Source: a virus
Virus record (IMG/VR): IMGVR_UViG_3300007539_000054
Coordinates: 1-39,787 of that record
Strand: one strand, 5' to 3'
Length of the DNA stretch: 39,787 nt
Position 1 is the stretch's first letter. Every line of letters starts with the position of its first letter. Shown piece after piece: positions 33,680 through 39,787 of the stretch. The translations under genes and the position numbers were made by a program. The notes under the pieces were generated by a model that was not told the DNA's origin, did not search any database, and saw only the letters and a program-made list of their open reading frames with translations.

Positions 33680-35131
33680 TTATGCGTAGTCGAGCTTAAC
33701 AGCAGCAGCCTTACCAGCTACAGAGTCAAACAACTCGTCAAATCCAAGGTGTTGAGTACCAACAATGAGGCGTCGCTGTGCAGCAACTTCATAATCAGTC
33801 TCTACTGATACGCCACGGAGACGCGGCATAATAAAGTTAGCAGTGTTTACAGCGATAACACCAGCGTTCTCACCAGCAACAGTAGTAGCCGAAGGAGCTA
33901 CGAAGTTGTCAGAGATAACTACGGGTGAGCCGTAAACTGCACCAACTTGACCAGTCAGCTTCAGAGCGCGGTCTGAACCGACTTCGAAGACGTTGTCAAA
34001 CTCAGGATCATTAATCAGATCATGATACGCATCTTGTGATACGATGTAAACAATGTCTTGTGGCATGAGGCCATATACACCCATTGACTTACGGAGAGAT
34101 ACAAGATCAACCGCAGCAATAGTTGCAACAGAACCGGCAGCAGCAAACTTGTTACTAGCACCAGCACCTGAGTTACCGCCAGCAATCGCCATAGCGTCGA
34201 GACCAGCGATACCTGCACCATTACCATTCAAGATTGCCTTATCAACAGCGCGAGCGTGTGAACGTGCAATACCTTGAGTCAGCATAGGCATAAGATTTAC
34301 AAGGACTTCCTCGTCGATGTAGTTGTCCATGTAAGTAGTAGAAATCAAACGATCTACAGTCAGGATCTTCTGCTTTGCATTGTAGGTACCTGCAACGTCA
34401 TCGGTACCTTCACGATTAGCAATACCTGTGCCGCCAGCAGCCTTAGAAGCGTTAGCATCTTCGCCGCCAGTTGACCAAGTTGCAGTGTTAACATCTGTTT
34501 GCAGAGGAATAACAGTAGACTTAGAATTTACAGTCATCTCACGGAACAGATTTGCAACACGCAACTCAAGCTCGATTTCCTTCTCAATTTGAGTAGAAAC
34601 CTCTTGAGCGATATCAGGAGCATTTGAAGCGCCTGTGTAAGCGATACCAGCTTTCTCAAATACAGATTTAGCATAGTCAGTATCAAAGCCCTTCTGAGTC
34701 ATAACGCCCAGGAGGTGTGCATACATAAGCTCTTTGTTGCCCTTGATGTTAGCGCCACCTTCACGATCAGCGAATACACGCTTTGACTCGCGAATCTTGG
34801 TGAGCTCTTCGTTCTTCTCTTGAAGTTGTGCTTGGAAAGATGCAATGACTTCTTCAATCTTTGCGTCCTTCTCAGCCAGCTTAGACTCGATGTCTGCCAT
34901 CAGGCGATCAGCACCTGACTCAACACCTACACGAATAGCTGATTGAACTTCTTCTTCTTGAGCAGCCTTCTCAGCAGCTTCTTGAGCCGCCTTCTCTTCT
35001 GCTTCTTGAGCTGCCTTCTCTTCGGCAGCTTTTTGCTCGGCTTGCTTCATTGCAATCTTAGCAGCAGTCTCTTCTGCTACTTTCTTCGCAAAAGCTTCCA
35101 AGTCGACTTCGGGAGTTTGTACTTCCGACAT
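33680..35131 (-). CDS. Likely internal-start product: scaffold-capsid without protease, 483 aa
   Basis: In frame with the fusion, ATG at 35131 (M204, MSEVQTPEVDLEAFAKKV) has AAGGAG at 35138-35143 with a six-base gap. This ribosome site is far better than the one at the fusion start (AAGGA only three bases from ATG). The product would begin at the scaffold and contain the full capsid, comparable with HK97 gp5. A virion needs hundreds of capsid subunits but few protease subunits, and such a start would set that ratio. There is comparable nested use in lambda C/Nu3. The site is seen directly; use of it is inference. Confidence 0.6.
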   Translation of the reverse strand: MSEVQTPEVDLEAFAKKVAEETAAKIAMKQAEQKAAEEKAAQEAEEKAAQEAAEKAAQEEEVQSAIRVGVESGADRLMADIESKLAEKDAKIEEVIASFQAQLQEKNEELTKIRESKRVFADREGGANIKGNKELMYAHLLGVMTQKGFDTDYAKSVFEKAGIAYTGASNAPDIAQEVSTQIEKEIELELRVANLFREMTVNSKSTVIPLQTDVNTATWSTGGEDANASKAAGGTGIANREGTDDVAGTYNAKQKILTVDRLISTTYMDNYIDEEVLVNLMPMLTQGIARSHARAVDKAILNGNGAGIAGLDAMAIAGGNSGAGASNKFAAAGSVATIAAVDLVSLRKSMGVYGLMPQDIVYIVSQDAYHDLINDPEFDNVFEVGSDRALKLTGQVGAVYGSPVVISDNFVAPSATTVAGENAGVIAVNTANFIMPRLRGVSVETDYEVAAQRRLIVGTQHLGFDELFDSVAGKAAAVKLDYA

Positions 35132-35740
35132 AATGATCTCCTTGTCGGCGGATTTTTCCGCTTCGTCCGGTGTTTCACTAGCTACCGATGAATTTTCATC
35201 CTTAGCCAGAGACTGACCGGCTAGATCTACACGATTGGTGAAAGTTTTCTTGAACTCATTGTACTCTTCAATAGAGTCAAATGATTTCGCCAGAGAAAAA
35301 GTTGCTGCTTGATTGCAAGGTACCGATACTACCGATACTTCAAACAACTCAGCATCCTTAATCTTTAATCCGTCAGTTTCCGCTAGATAATCAGCATCCT
35401 TGACTCGGAAACCAACAGAAAAAGCTCCAAGAATGCCTTCTTTTACTAATTGCGCCACAGAATCTGGTGCAGATTTAGAAATTTTAGCCTTTAGTTCAAG
35501 ACCGTTTTCAGTGACTTTTAGTCCTGTAGCGCGTCCGATTGGCTTGTTATAGTCATGATTAAAAAGAATAATAGGATTCTTTTCAAAATTGTTCAGACCA
35601 CCCTTTGTCCATGCCTCCGCATCAATAGTATCGCCAGCACGATCAAAATCAGTTGTGCTAGCCATTCCGCAGATATGAACTCCTCCATCGTCTTCATCTA
35701 GAGTTTTGAAGGTAGAGGTAAGATTGAAAATCTTTTCCAT
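33680..35740 (-). CDS. Prohead protease-scaffold-major capsid fusion, 686 aa
   Basis: ATG at 35740 overlaps the previous stop (TAATG). Residues 1-160 are an HK97-type (S78) prohead protease: H62 in FNHDYNKPIG, S108 in GAFSVGFR, and an acidic residue in ELFEVSVVSVPCN (E131 or E134). Residues about 160-320 are a scaffold-like delta domain: a Glu-rich stretch, then AAEEKAAQEA repeats and a coiled coil (EKDAKIEEVIASFQAQLQEK). From about 335 onward is an HK97-fold capsid (FREMTVNSKSTVIPLQTDV ... LRGVSVETDYEVAAQRRLIV). In HK97 these are gp4 and gp5; here one frame encodes all three. The protease is expected to cut itself and the scaffold away during maturation. A strong internal start at 35131 may supply excess capsid without protease. 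Confidence 0.9.
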   Translation of the reverse strand: MEKIFNLTSTFKTLDEDDGGVHICGMASTTDFDRAGDTIDAEAWTKGGLNNFEKNPIILFNHDYNKPIGRATGLKVTENGLELKAKISKSAPDSVAQLVKEGILGAFSVGFRVKDADYLAETDGLKIKDAELFEVSVVSVPCNQAATFSLAKSFDSIEEYNEFKKTFTNRVDLAGQSLAKDENSSVASETPDEAEKSADKEIIMSEVQTPEVDLEAFAKKVAEETAAKIAMKQAEQKAAEEKAAQEAEEKAAQEAAEKAAQEEEVQSAIRVGVESGADRLMADIESKLAEKDAKIEEVIASFQAQLQEKNEELTKIRESKRVFADREGGANIKGNKELMYAHLLGVMTQKGFDTDYAKSVFEKAGIAYTGASNAPDIAQEVSTQIEKEIELELRVANLFREMTVNSKSTVIPLQTDVNTATWSTGGEDANASKAAGGTGIANREGTDDVAGTYNAKQKILTVDRLISTTYMDNYIDEEVLVNLMPMLTQGIARSHARAVDKAILNGNGAGIAGLDAMAIAGGNSGAGASNKFAAAGSVATIAAVDLVSLRKSMGVYGLMPQDIVYIVSQDAYHDLINDPEFDNVFEVGSDRALKLTGQVGAVYGSPVVISDNFVAPSATTVAGENAGVIAVNTANFIMPRLRGVSVETDYEVAAQRRLIVGTQHLGFDELFDSVAGKAAAVKLDYA
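34950..35065 (-). repeat. Short tandem repeats coding the scaffold Ala/Glu helix
   Basis: Repeated gcttcttgagc(c/t)gccttctc strings encode EEKAAQEAEEKAAQEAAEKAAQ, an imperfect repeat of about eight codons in the scaffold segment of the capsid fusion. It is likely a slippage-made, length-variable coiled coil. Confidence 0.7.
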
Positions 35741-36090
35741 TAGTCCTTACTCTTTGGTGCTGCTTTAGGTGCAGGCTTGCTCTCAGGCTTTGATGCGGCC
35801 TTTGGAGCTGGTTTTGAAGCAGGCTTAGTAGCCGGCTCTGCCGCCTTTTTAGTAGAAACTTTATTTACTACGGTGTCTACATCAGGGTACTGCTTTTTTA
35901 AAGAACCCATTACACGAGGCCAGCGCCCCATAAACAGTTTCTTCAATACTCTTCGCGTCATAGGAGCATCCACAGATTTACAGTATTCTTCATAGCTAAT
36001 ATCTGTTGTTAAGCCAAACATCTGAAACTGCTCATAAAGTTTTGCCAGTGTTGAGGCTCGTGCTCTGCTTGAGGTAATTTGTAAAGGCAT
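35740..36090 (-). CDS. Small head-module protein with Lys/Pro/Ala tail, 116 aa
   Basis: ATG at 36090 overlaps the portal stop (TAATG) and has GGAG upstream. The N-terminal 75 residues are helical (ARASTLAKLYEQFQMFGLTT, YEEYCKSV, RRVLKKLFMGRWPRVMGSL). The last 35 residues repeat KPAPKAASKPESKPAPKAAP, a flexible basic tail that may bind DNA or be disordered. It lies between portal and capsid genes, where small decoration, packaging or assembly factors are common. I do not recognise a family. The tight overlaps on both sides support real expression. Confidence 0.55.
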   Translation of the reverse strand: MPLQITSSRARASTLAKLYEQFQMFGLTTDISYEEYCKSVDAPMTRRVLKKLFMGRWPRVMGSLKKQYPDVDTVVNKVSTKKAAEPATKPASKPAPKAASKPESKPAPKAAPKSKD

Positions 36091-37289
36091 TATTCTTCTC
36101 CTTCTCCTTCTGGTGGTCTGCCACCTTCGTCTGGGTTTACGGCGCTTCCTGCAATGTTTGCGGGCACTCGTAAATCATCGTAACCATCTACAGGCTCGAA
36201 GTTTAGGGCTACTCGTGCTTCGTTCGGGCTGATAATACCCGTATTCACAAGAGCCTGATAATAAGAAGCCTGGTCTCGCAACTCAGGCTGCAAGGCTGGA
36301 ATATTGCTAGCATCTTCTACAACTTCAAATCCAAAAAATCTTTCTAGTGCAAAATTAATTTTACGAATAATCGGCAAAACTGTTTCGAGATAGTAAAGTC
36401 TCATGTTTGGACGAAGATTAGCGTTATTACCAGAGTCTAAAAGAATTGGAGGAATACCCAATGCTTTTAGTATAATTTTTTCGTTCTCTTCAATAGCTTG
36501 TTGAAAGTCAAGTTCTCGGAAGTTTACGTTCGAAATCTCATCAATCTCAATACCTCCATCCAAGATAAGAGGACGACGACCGCCTGCATCAGGACGGTAG
36601 CGAGCTTGCCAAGACTGAATCATTCGCTCTTTGATTTTTTCTGAAAGAGTATTGGGAGATTTCAGTACAAGCCCGGGAACTGCTCCATTCTTAAAGAAAT
36701 TATCTTGAAATTCACGCATCCGCTTGGTGAGTACCATAGTACGAAGGGCGGGCTTCAATCTAGATACTCCTCTATAAATAGAGTAAAAAGAGTTATCTTT
36801 AATATGAATAATTTCTTTAGGGCTAAAAGTTACTGTTTCATTATAAGTAAACTTTTCAATATAAGTAGATTCACTAGCATGAATAATCATTTTGCTAGCA
36901 GGAAGATGATATAGATGGACTCCGTCGTAATATATGAAAATATTTCCGTCAATTAAATAGTCAATTAACAGATTACGGCGGAATGTACTAATATCTTGAA
37001 ATAGATTTGGCTCTTTATTTAGTAGTAGCTCAACTCGAGATCTTTTAATTCCTTTTATTATACTTTGAGTAGGAAGCTGTGGACCAACTTTTACGTTGAT
37101 CTCTGCAGCGTCGTCAACAAGCATATTTACACCACGATTTACAATCTCTAAATCTTCATACGCCTGCTCAAAGCTGAACGTAGGCTCGCGGCTGCTTTCA
37201 ACTTTTCCGTCGAAGTATGGCTGAGCAGGATTGAGTTTTTCCTCATCTGCTTTAGGAGTTCTGCCAATTAGTCTGTCATACCATGCCAT
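36090..37289 (-). CDS. Portal protein (HK97 family), 399 aa
   Basis: ATG at 37289 (MAWYDRLIGRTPKADEEKLN) lies inside the end of the HNH gene (14-base overlap). The order of motifs is that of HK97-type portals: an N-terminal clip and wing (FEQAYEDLEIVNRGVNMLVD), YLIDGNIFIYYDG, the PKEIIHIKDNSFYSIYRGVS strand-turn, then FKNGAVPGLVLKSP, KALGIPPILLDSGNN, and a helical C-terminus ending in an acidic, Gly/Pro-rich tail. Portals form a twelve-fold ring at one vertex, through which terminase packs DNA. Length is normal for the family. Neighbours are terminase, an HNH protein and the capsid fusion. Confidence 0.93.
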   Translation of the reverse strand: MAWYDRLIGRTPKADEEKLNPAQPYFDGKVESSREPTFSFEQAYEDLEIVNRGVNMLVDDAAEINVKVGPQLPTQSIIKGIKRSRVELLLNKEPNLFQDISTFRRNLLIDYLIDGNIFIYYDGVHLYHLPASKMIIHASESTYIEKFTYNETVTFSPKEIIHIKDNSFYSIYRGVSRLKPALRTMVLTKRMREFQDNFFKNGAVPGLVLKSPNTLSEKIKERMIQSWQARYRPDAGGRRPLILDGGIEIDEISNVNFRELDFQQAIEENEKIILKALGIPPILLDSGNNANLRPNMRLYYLETVLPIIRKINFALERFFGFEVVEDASNIPALQPELRDQASYYQALVNTGIISPNEARVALNFEPVDGYDDLRVPANIAGSAVNPDEGGRPPEGEGEE

Positions 37290-37668
37290 GCTTTTCTCTT
37301 TGAATTTCTACCCAGCGCATTTGTTTTTCTGCAGTACCAAGCCCAGGATTGCGCCCATAAATTTTATGCAGCTCAAGGTGATGCGCGTGGCAGATAGTAA
37401 CAGTGTGATCGTACAGCTCTGCCCAGTTATCTTCTATAAACTCATCTCTCCAAATAGTAATGTATTCGTCAGTATAGTGAGATGGTCGTTCCTTTACTTT
37501 TTCTTTTAGCCACCTGCTAAGTAAAGGACTTAATGTATAAAAGTGATGAAAATCAAGGGAACTTGTAGCTCCACATATGTAGCACTCTTCATCCTTTTTA
37601 TATTTTGATTTTGCTCTATCCCTTATATACTTCACAGGGTCTCTTTTGAGCTTTTTCATACTTTGCAT
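37276..37668 (-). CDS. HNH endonuclease-like protein, 130 aa
   Basis: I choose ATG 37668 (MQSMKKLKRD) because AAGAGG lies five bases upstream; the TTG-led longer form at 37695 lacks support. A transcript from the promoter overlapping this point would start near 37660 and miss that ATG, so ATG 37659 may also be used. The protein has a CYIC pair (C29, C32), H41-H42 in LDFHHFY, and a CHAHHLELH end (C93, H96, H97, H101), the layout of a small HNH nuclease with structural zinc. HNH proteins beside terminase genes assist DNA packaging in HK97-like phages, which would fit this position; a homing nuclease is the alternative. The end overlaps the portal start. Confidence 0.75.
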   Translation of the reverse strand: MQSMKKLKRDPVKYIRDRAKSKYKKDEECYICGATSSLDFHHFYTLSPLLSRWLKEKVKERPSHYTDEYITIWRDEFIEDNWAELYDHTVTICHAHHLELHKIYGRNPGLGTAEKQMRWVEIQREKHGMV

Positions 37669-37695
37669 TATAGCCTCTTGGAGATAAATTGTCAA
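37667..37695 (-). promoter_or_regulatory. Perfect consensus sigma-70 promoter at the head-module start
   Basis: On the minus strand, TTGACA (37695-37690), 17 bases, TATAAT (37672-37667), preceded by an A/T-rich stretch. All twelve hexamer bases match consensus. It lies just after the terminase stop and partly inside the HNH gene's first codons, so its RNA would start near 37659-37661, at or next to an in-frame ATG (37659). Confidence 0.8.
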
Positions 37696-37717
37696 ATACT
37701 ATTTTTACAAGGTCTCA

Positions 37718-39022
37718 TTAAAAGCCAGTAACTGAGGTTTCAAAAGAATATAATGCATACCTCAGTGCATCTGCCATGTGAGACGCTCTATTGTGTTTCG
37801 GCTTTTCTCTTGCTAAGTTAGGATTAGGGTCCCACTGATATTGATCTAAACAAGATAAAGTTTCTCCACAACGTTGATCTACAAATAGCTTATCATTATC
37901 AACGATTGCTGCAACATGAGCGATACCATCAAGTACAGATTTCTTTGCATTTGTTGTTGGTATATCGTAATTTTGTGCAAAGTCAAATCGAGTCTGCTGG
38001 GCTGCGGAATCAATGTAAATATAATCAATATCCCATTTGTTCATTAATTTTTGTATTTCAACGGCATGTTGCTCTGTTGTTTTTTCAGCGTCTAGATACT
38101 CATCCAGAACATAGTATTTTTGCTCATCCCAATCATAAGCAATTACACAGAAAGCTGTAGGGTCACGATAACCAACGTCGAGACCACCAAAAACATCCAT
38201 GCGGCGAATATCAAGAAGCTCATTATTTGCGACACACTTTTCGTGATTGAAGTTCCATATTTGCCCTTCATAAGTGTTAAAGTCTGCTTCGTACTCTTGA
38301 CGAAACTCTGCTTCGGACATACTTTTTCTAGCTTCCGCAATATCCATTTCAGACATACGCGGATTATCTTGATAACTCGCTCGAATGGAACACCATTCTG
38401 GAAACTCATCATTAAAACCTCTGTCAAAAAACTCTGCGAACCAGTTATTTCTACCTCGCGGAGTGGAAATGAAGATTGCTTTAGAGTTGTCTTTGTCTAG
38501 GGTAGGACGCAATGCTACGTTAAATGTATCTTTACCGTCTGCGAGAGCTGCTTCGTCAAATATAATTAGATCGTAACTTCTACCTACACAAGAGTCTACT
38601 TGATTTACTGAACCCATGCGTACTGTTGAACCGTTACTCAGTTCGATTACTTTGTCTTTGGCATTATCTTTTGCTACTTCCAAGTCAAAGTGTTTAATTA
38701 GTTGTCTTTGTAAATCAAAAGAAATCTGAGACAGCGAGTAATTGGGAGACATTATAAGAATGTTAGAACCGGGAACAAGAGAGACAAGTTGCCCGATTAT
38801 GTTCGCGATGTATGTTTTGCCTTGTCTTCGACTAACTGCAGCACATACGAATCTATACTTAGAGTTATTAATCGCATTGATAATTGCTACCTGGGACGGT
38901 AGCGGGGAGACACCTAGTAGCTCAAGGTACTGAGTTACTGGCAATTTGAGGAAGCGTGTCTCAGATTGTAAATCTACTAATTCTTCTGATATTATATCAG
39001 CTCTACTTACTTGTACTGCCAT
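37718..39022 (-). CDS. terL: Terminase large subunit, 434 aa
   Basis: ATG at 39022, three bases after the o-spanin stop. The ATPase half has a terminase-style Walker A (VSRRQGKT, K69), Walker B with catalytic Glu (IIFDEAAL, D156-E157) and coupling motif III (ISTPRG). The nuclease half shows the RNase H-like acidic set: D282 (GLDVGYRD), D338 (YIYIDSAA) and D418 (HMADALRYAL). The enzyme pumps DNA into the prohead through the portal and cuts the concatemer. No small-terminase gene is in the window; it is probably upstream. The order spanins, then terminase, then head genes is like that in T7, although the head here is HK97-type. Confidence 0.95.
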   Translation of the reverse strand: MAVQVSRADIISEELVDLQSETRFLKLPVTQYLELLGVSPLPSQVAIINAINNSKYRFVCAAVSRRQGKTYIANIIGQLVSLVPGSNILIMSPNYSLSQISFDLQRQLIKHFDLEVAKDNAKDKVIELSNGSTVRMGSVNQVDSCVGRSYDLIIFDEAALADGKDTFNVALRPTLDKDNSKAIFISTPRGRNNWFAEFFDRGFNDEFPEWCSIRASYQDNPRMSEMDIAEARKSMSEAEFRQEYEADFNTYEGQIWNFNHEKCVANNELLDIRRMDVFGGLDVGYRDPTAFCVIAYDWDEQKYYVLDEYLDAEKTTEQHAVEIQKLMNKWDIDYIYIDSAAQQTRFDFAQNYDIPTTNAKKSVLDGIAHVAAIVDNDKLFVDQRCGETLSCLDQYQWDPNPNLAREKPKHNRASHMADALRYALYSFETSVTGF

Positions 39023-39025
39023 GAC

Positions 39026-39394
39026 TTATTTCTCTACTTTTGTAGCATCTCTATAATATATAATTATCTCTTTTTGTTGCCGTATATATCGTCGCAACTC
39101 CTGTAGATTAAAAGCCATGTTTTCATAGTCTTGAGGAGTCATTGCAAAAATCACAAAGTTACCGTCTTGCATCTTTCGAATTCTTGCAACTTGTTCTTCA
39201 AGATTCTTTTCAGTTACTACAAAAAACTCTACGTCCTGTAAGTCGATCTGTTTAGGAAGTTGAGGCTGATAAATTTCTAGTGTTTTATACTCCGTGACCG
39301 TTTTAATAATTGGCTCTGGAACTGGCAAGGGCTCAGGCTGTAACATTGAGCAGCCCCCCAGTGTAAGTAGTGCTACGCTACTGAGAATCCGCAT
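39026..39394 (-). CDS. Outer-membrane spanin (o-spanin, Rz1-like lipoprotein), 122 aa
   Basis: ATG at 39394 with GAGG upstream, overlapping the end of the i-spanin frame by 17 bases. The start MRILSSVALLTLGGCSM is a lipoprotein signal with lipobox LGGC (C15), followed by a Pro-rich segment (LQPEPLPVPEPI). The remainder is helical and charged (LEEQVARIRKMQDG, LQELRRYIRQQKE). It should sit in the inner leaflet of the outer membrane and join the i-spanin across the periplasm, fusing the membranes at lysis. It is longer than lambda Rz1. The pairing with the neighbouring i-spanin supports the call and indicates a Gram-negative host. Confidence 0.85.
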   Translation of the reverse strand: MRILSSVALLTLGGCSMLQPEPLPVPEPIIKTVTEYKTLEIYQPQLPKQIDLQDVEFFVVTEKNLEEQVARIRKMQDGNFVIFAMTPQDYENMAFNLQELRRYIRQQKEIIIYYRDATKVEK

Positions 39395-39787
39395 TTTCTA
39401 CCTCTTTGCTGTCTTGCTCTATAGCACGAAAGACTTCTTTCGTACCTTTATTAATTCTTGGCTCTATAAGTCCTGGCTTTGCTCTTGCAAGTCTTGTAAG
39501 ATCATGTCTTTTGAAGATAGACACGTAATCATCCATTTCTGCTTGCATTGCATTTGCTTTTTCACTTAACTCAGATACTGCCTGTAGTTGAATCTCTAAA
39601 TTTTCTTCTGCGCGTTGTCGAGCTGCAGCTTCACTTTCAAAAGCTAATTCTAGCTTTGCAGCGTTCTCTTTTAAAATTACTGCATTACCTTCTAGTCTTG
39701 CAATAATTGCATCTTTTTGACTTACCACGGTAGTGTGGTACATGTACCCAGCACCTGCAAGGACTAACATCAGTGGTAGGGCTTTTA
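39378..39787 (-). CDS. Inner-membrane spanin (i-spanin, Rz-like), 5' end outside window
   Basis: An in-frame ATG occurs at 39770, but the frame is open to the window edge, and the codons before it read KALPL, which completes the transmembrane helix (LPLMLVLAGAGYMYH). I therefore judge the true start to lie beyond 39787. After the membrane helix comes a long charged coiled coil (SQKDAIIARLEGNAV, KLELAFESEAAARQRAEENL) and a C-terminal KRHDLTRLARAKPGLIEPRI section typical of phage i-spanins. The stop is TAG, one of only two TAG stops in the window. Works with the overlapping lipoprotein at the last step of lysis. Confidence 0.85.
   Translation of the reverse strand, partial: KALPLMLVLAGAGYMYHTTVVSQKDAIIARLEGNAVILKENAAKLELAFESEAAARQRAEENLEIQLQAVSELSEKANAMQAEMDDYVSIFKRHDLTRLARAKPGLIEPRINKGTKEVFRAIEQDSKEVENADSQ

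Noticed and set aside
34053-34277. Plus-strand open frames opposite the capsid and other late genes
   Set aside because: They lack ribosome sites and lie wholly opposite well-supported genes; their composition (Ala/Pro/Ser-rich) mirrors the sense codons.
37669-37695. TTG start at 37695 for the HNH gene
   Set aside because: Those bases are the -35 box and spacer of a perfect promoter, and no ribosome site precedes the TTG. ATG 37668 has AAGAGG at a good distance.
1-39787. tRNA genes, CRISPR arrays, insertion sequences, integrase or attachment sites
   Set aside because: No cloverleaf, spaced repeat array, transposase or integrase motif was found; the window is continuous late-gene coding sequence.

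Overview
This window is the late (virion structure and assembly) module of a tailed double-stranded DNA phage or prophage. All 25 supported genes lie on the minus strand and are packed end to end, so transcription runs from high to low coordinates. No gap exceeds 300 bases, and the plus-strand open frames look like shadows of the minus-strand genes. The DNA is A+T-rich. The head is HK97-type (portal, prohead protease, scaffold and capsid in one frame). The tail has a tape measure, a frameshifted chaperone pair and lambda-like tip proteins, and no sheath gene is visible, so a long non-contractile (siphovirus-like) tail is the most likely form. Consensus sigma-70 promoters, a two-gene spanin pair and marine-phage-style fibre modules suggest a Gram-negative, perhaps marine, host; this is inference.

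In transcription order: spanin pair (39787-39026), large terminase (39022-37718), HNH protein (37668-37276), portal (37289-36090), a small Lys/Pro/Ala-rich protein (36090-35740), the protease-scaffold-capsid fusion (35740-33680) followed by a strong terminator, a head-tail connector (33632-33051) and a neck protein (33051-31630). Next is a subtilisin-type protease with its own I9-like propeptide (31629-29980). It is separated by one in-frame TAG from an Ig-like plus tail-terminator protein (29820-28987). Then come the main tail tube (28922-27729) with a strong terminator, a promoter, a second tube-like protein (27609-26668), chaperones G and G-T (26655-25857), the tape measure (25876-21311), a minor tail protein, and a 1970-residue tail-tip protein (20612-14700).

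The left third holds adsorption proteins: a 1265-residue repeat-built fibre (14700-10903), a small protein, a perfect consensus promoter, a small beta-domain protein, a 1060-residue protein of unknown role, a 473-residue fibre-like protein, a 1699-residue fibre with an inserted propeller-like domain, and the start of one more fibre protein that runs off the left edge.

Three TTGACA/17-bp-spacer promoters (37667-37695, 27633-27661, 10611-10639) and two intrinsic terminators (33644-33671, 27686-27708) divide this one-way array into head/packaging, tail and fibre blocks. The most unusual point is at 28987-31629: a complete subtilase catalytic domain sits in the neck region and reads in the same frame, across a single amber codon, into the tail-terminator domain. 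This could be a readthrough product that places a protease at the head-tail joint, or a gene broken by one CAG-to-TAG change. The second look-again point is a strong internal ribosome site (35138-35143) that would make scaffold-capsid without the protease.
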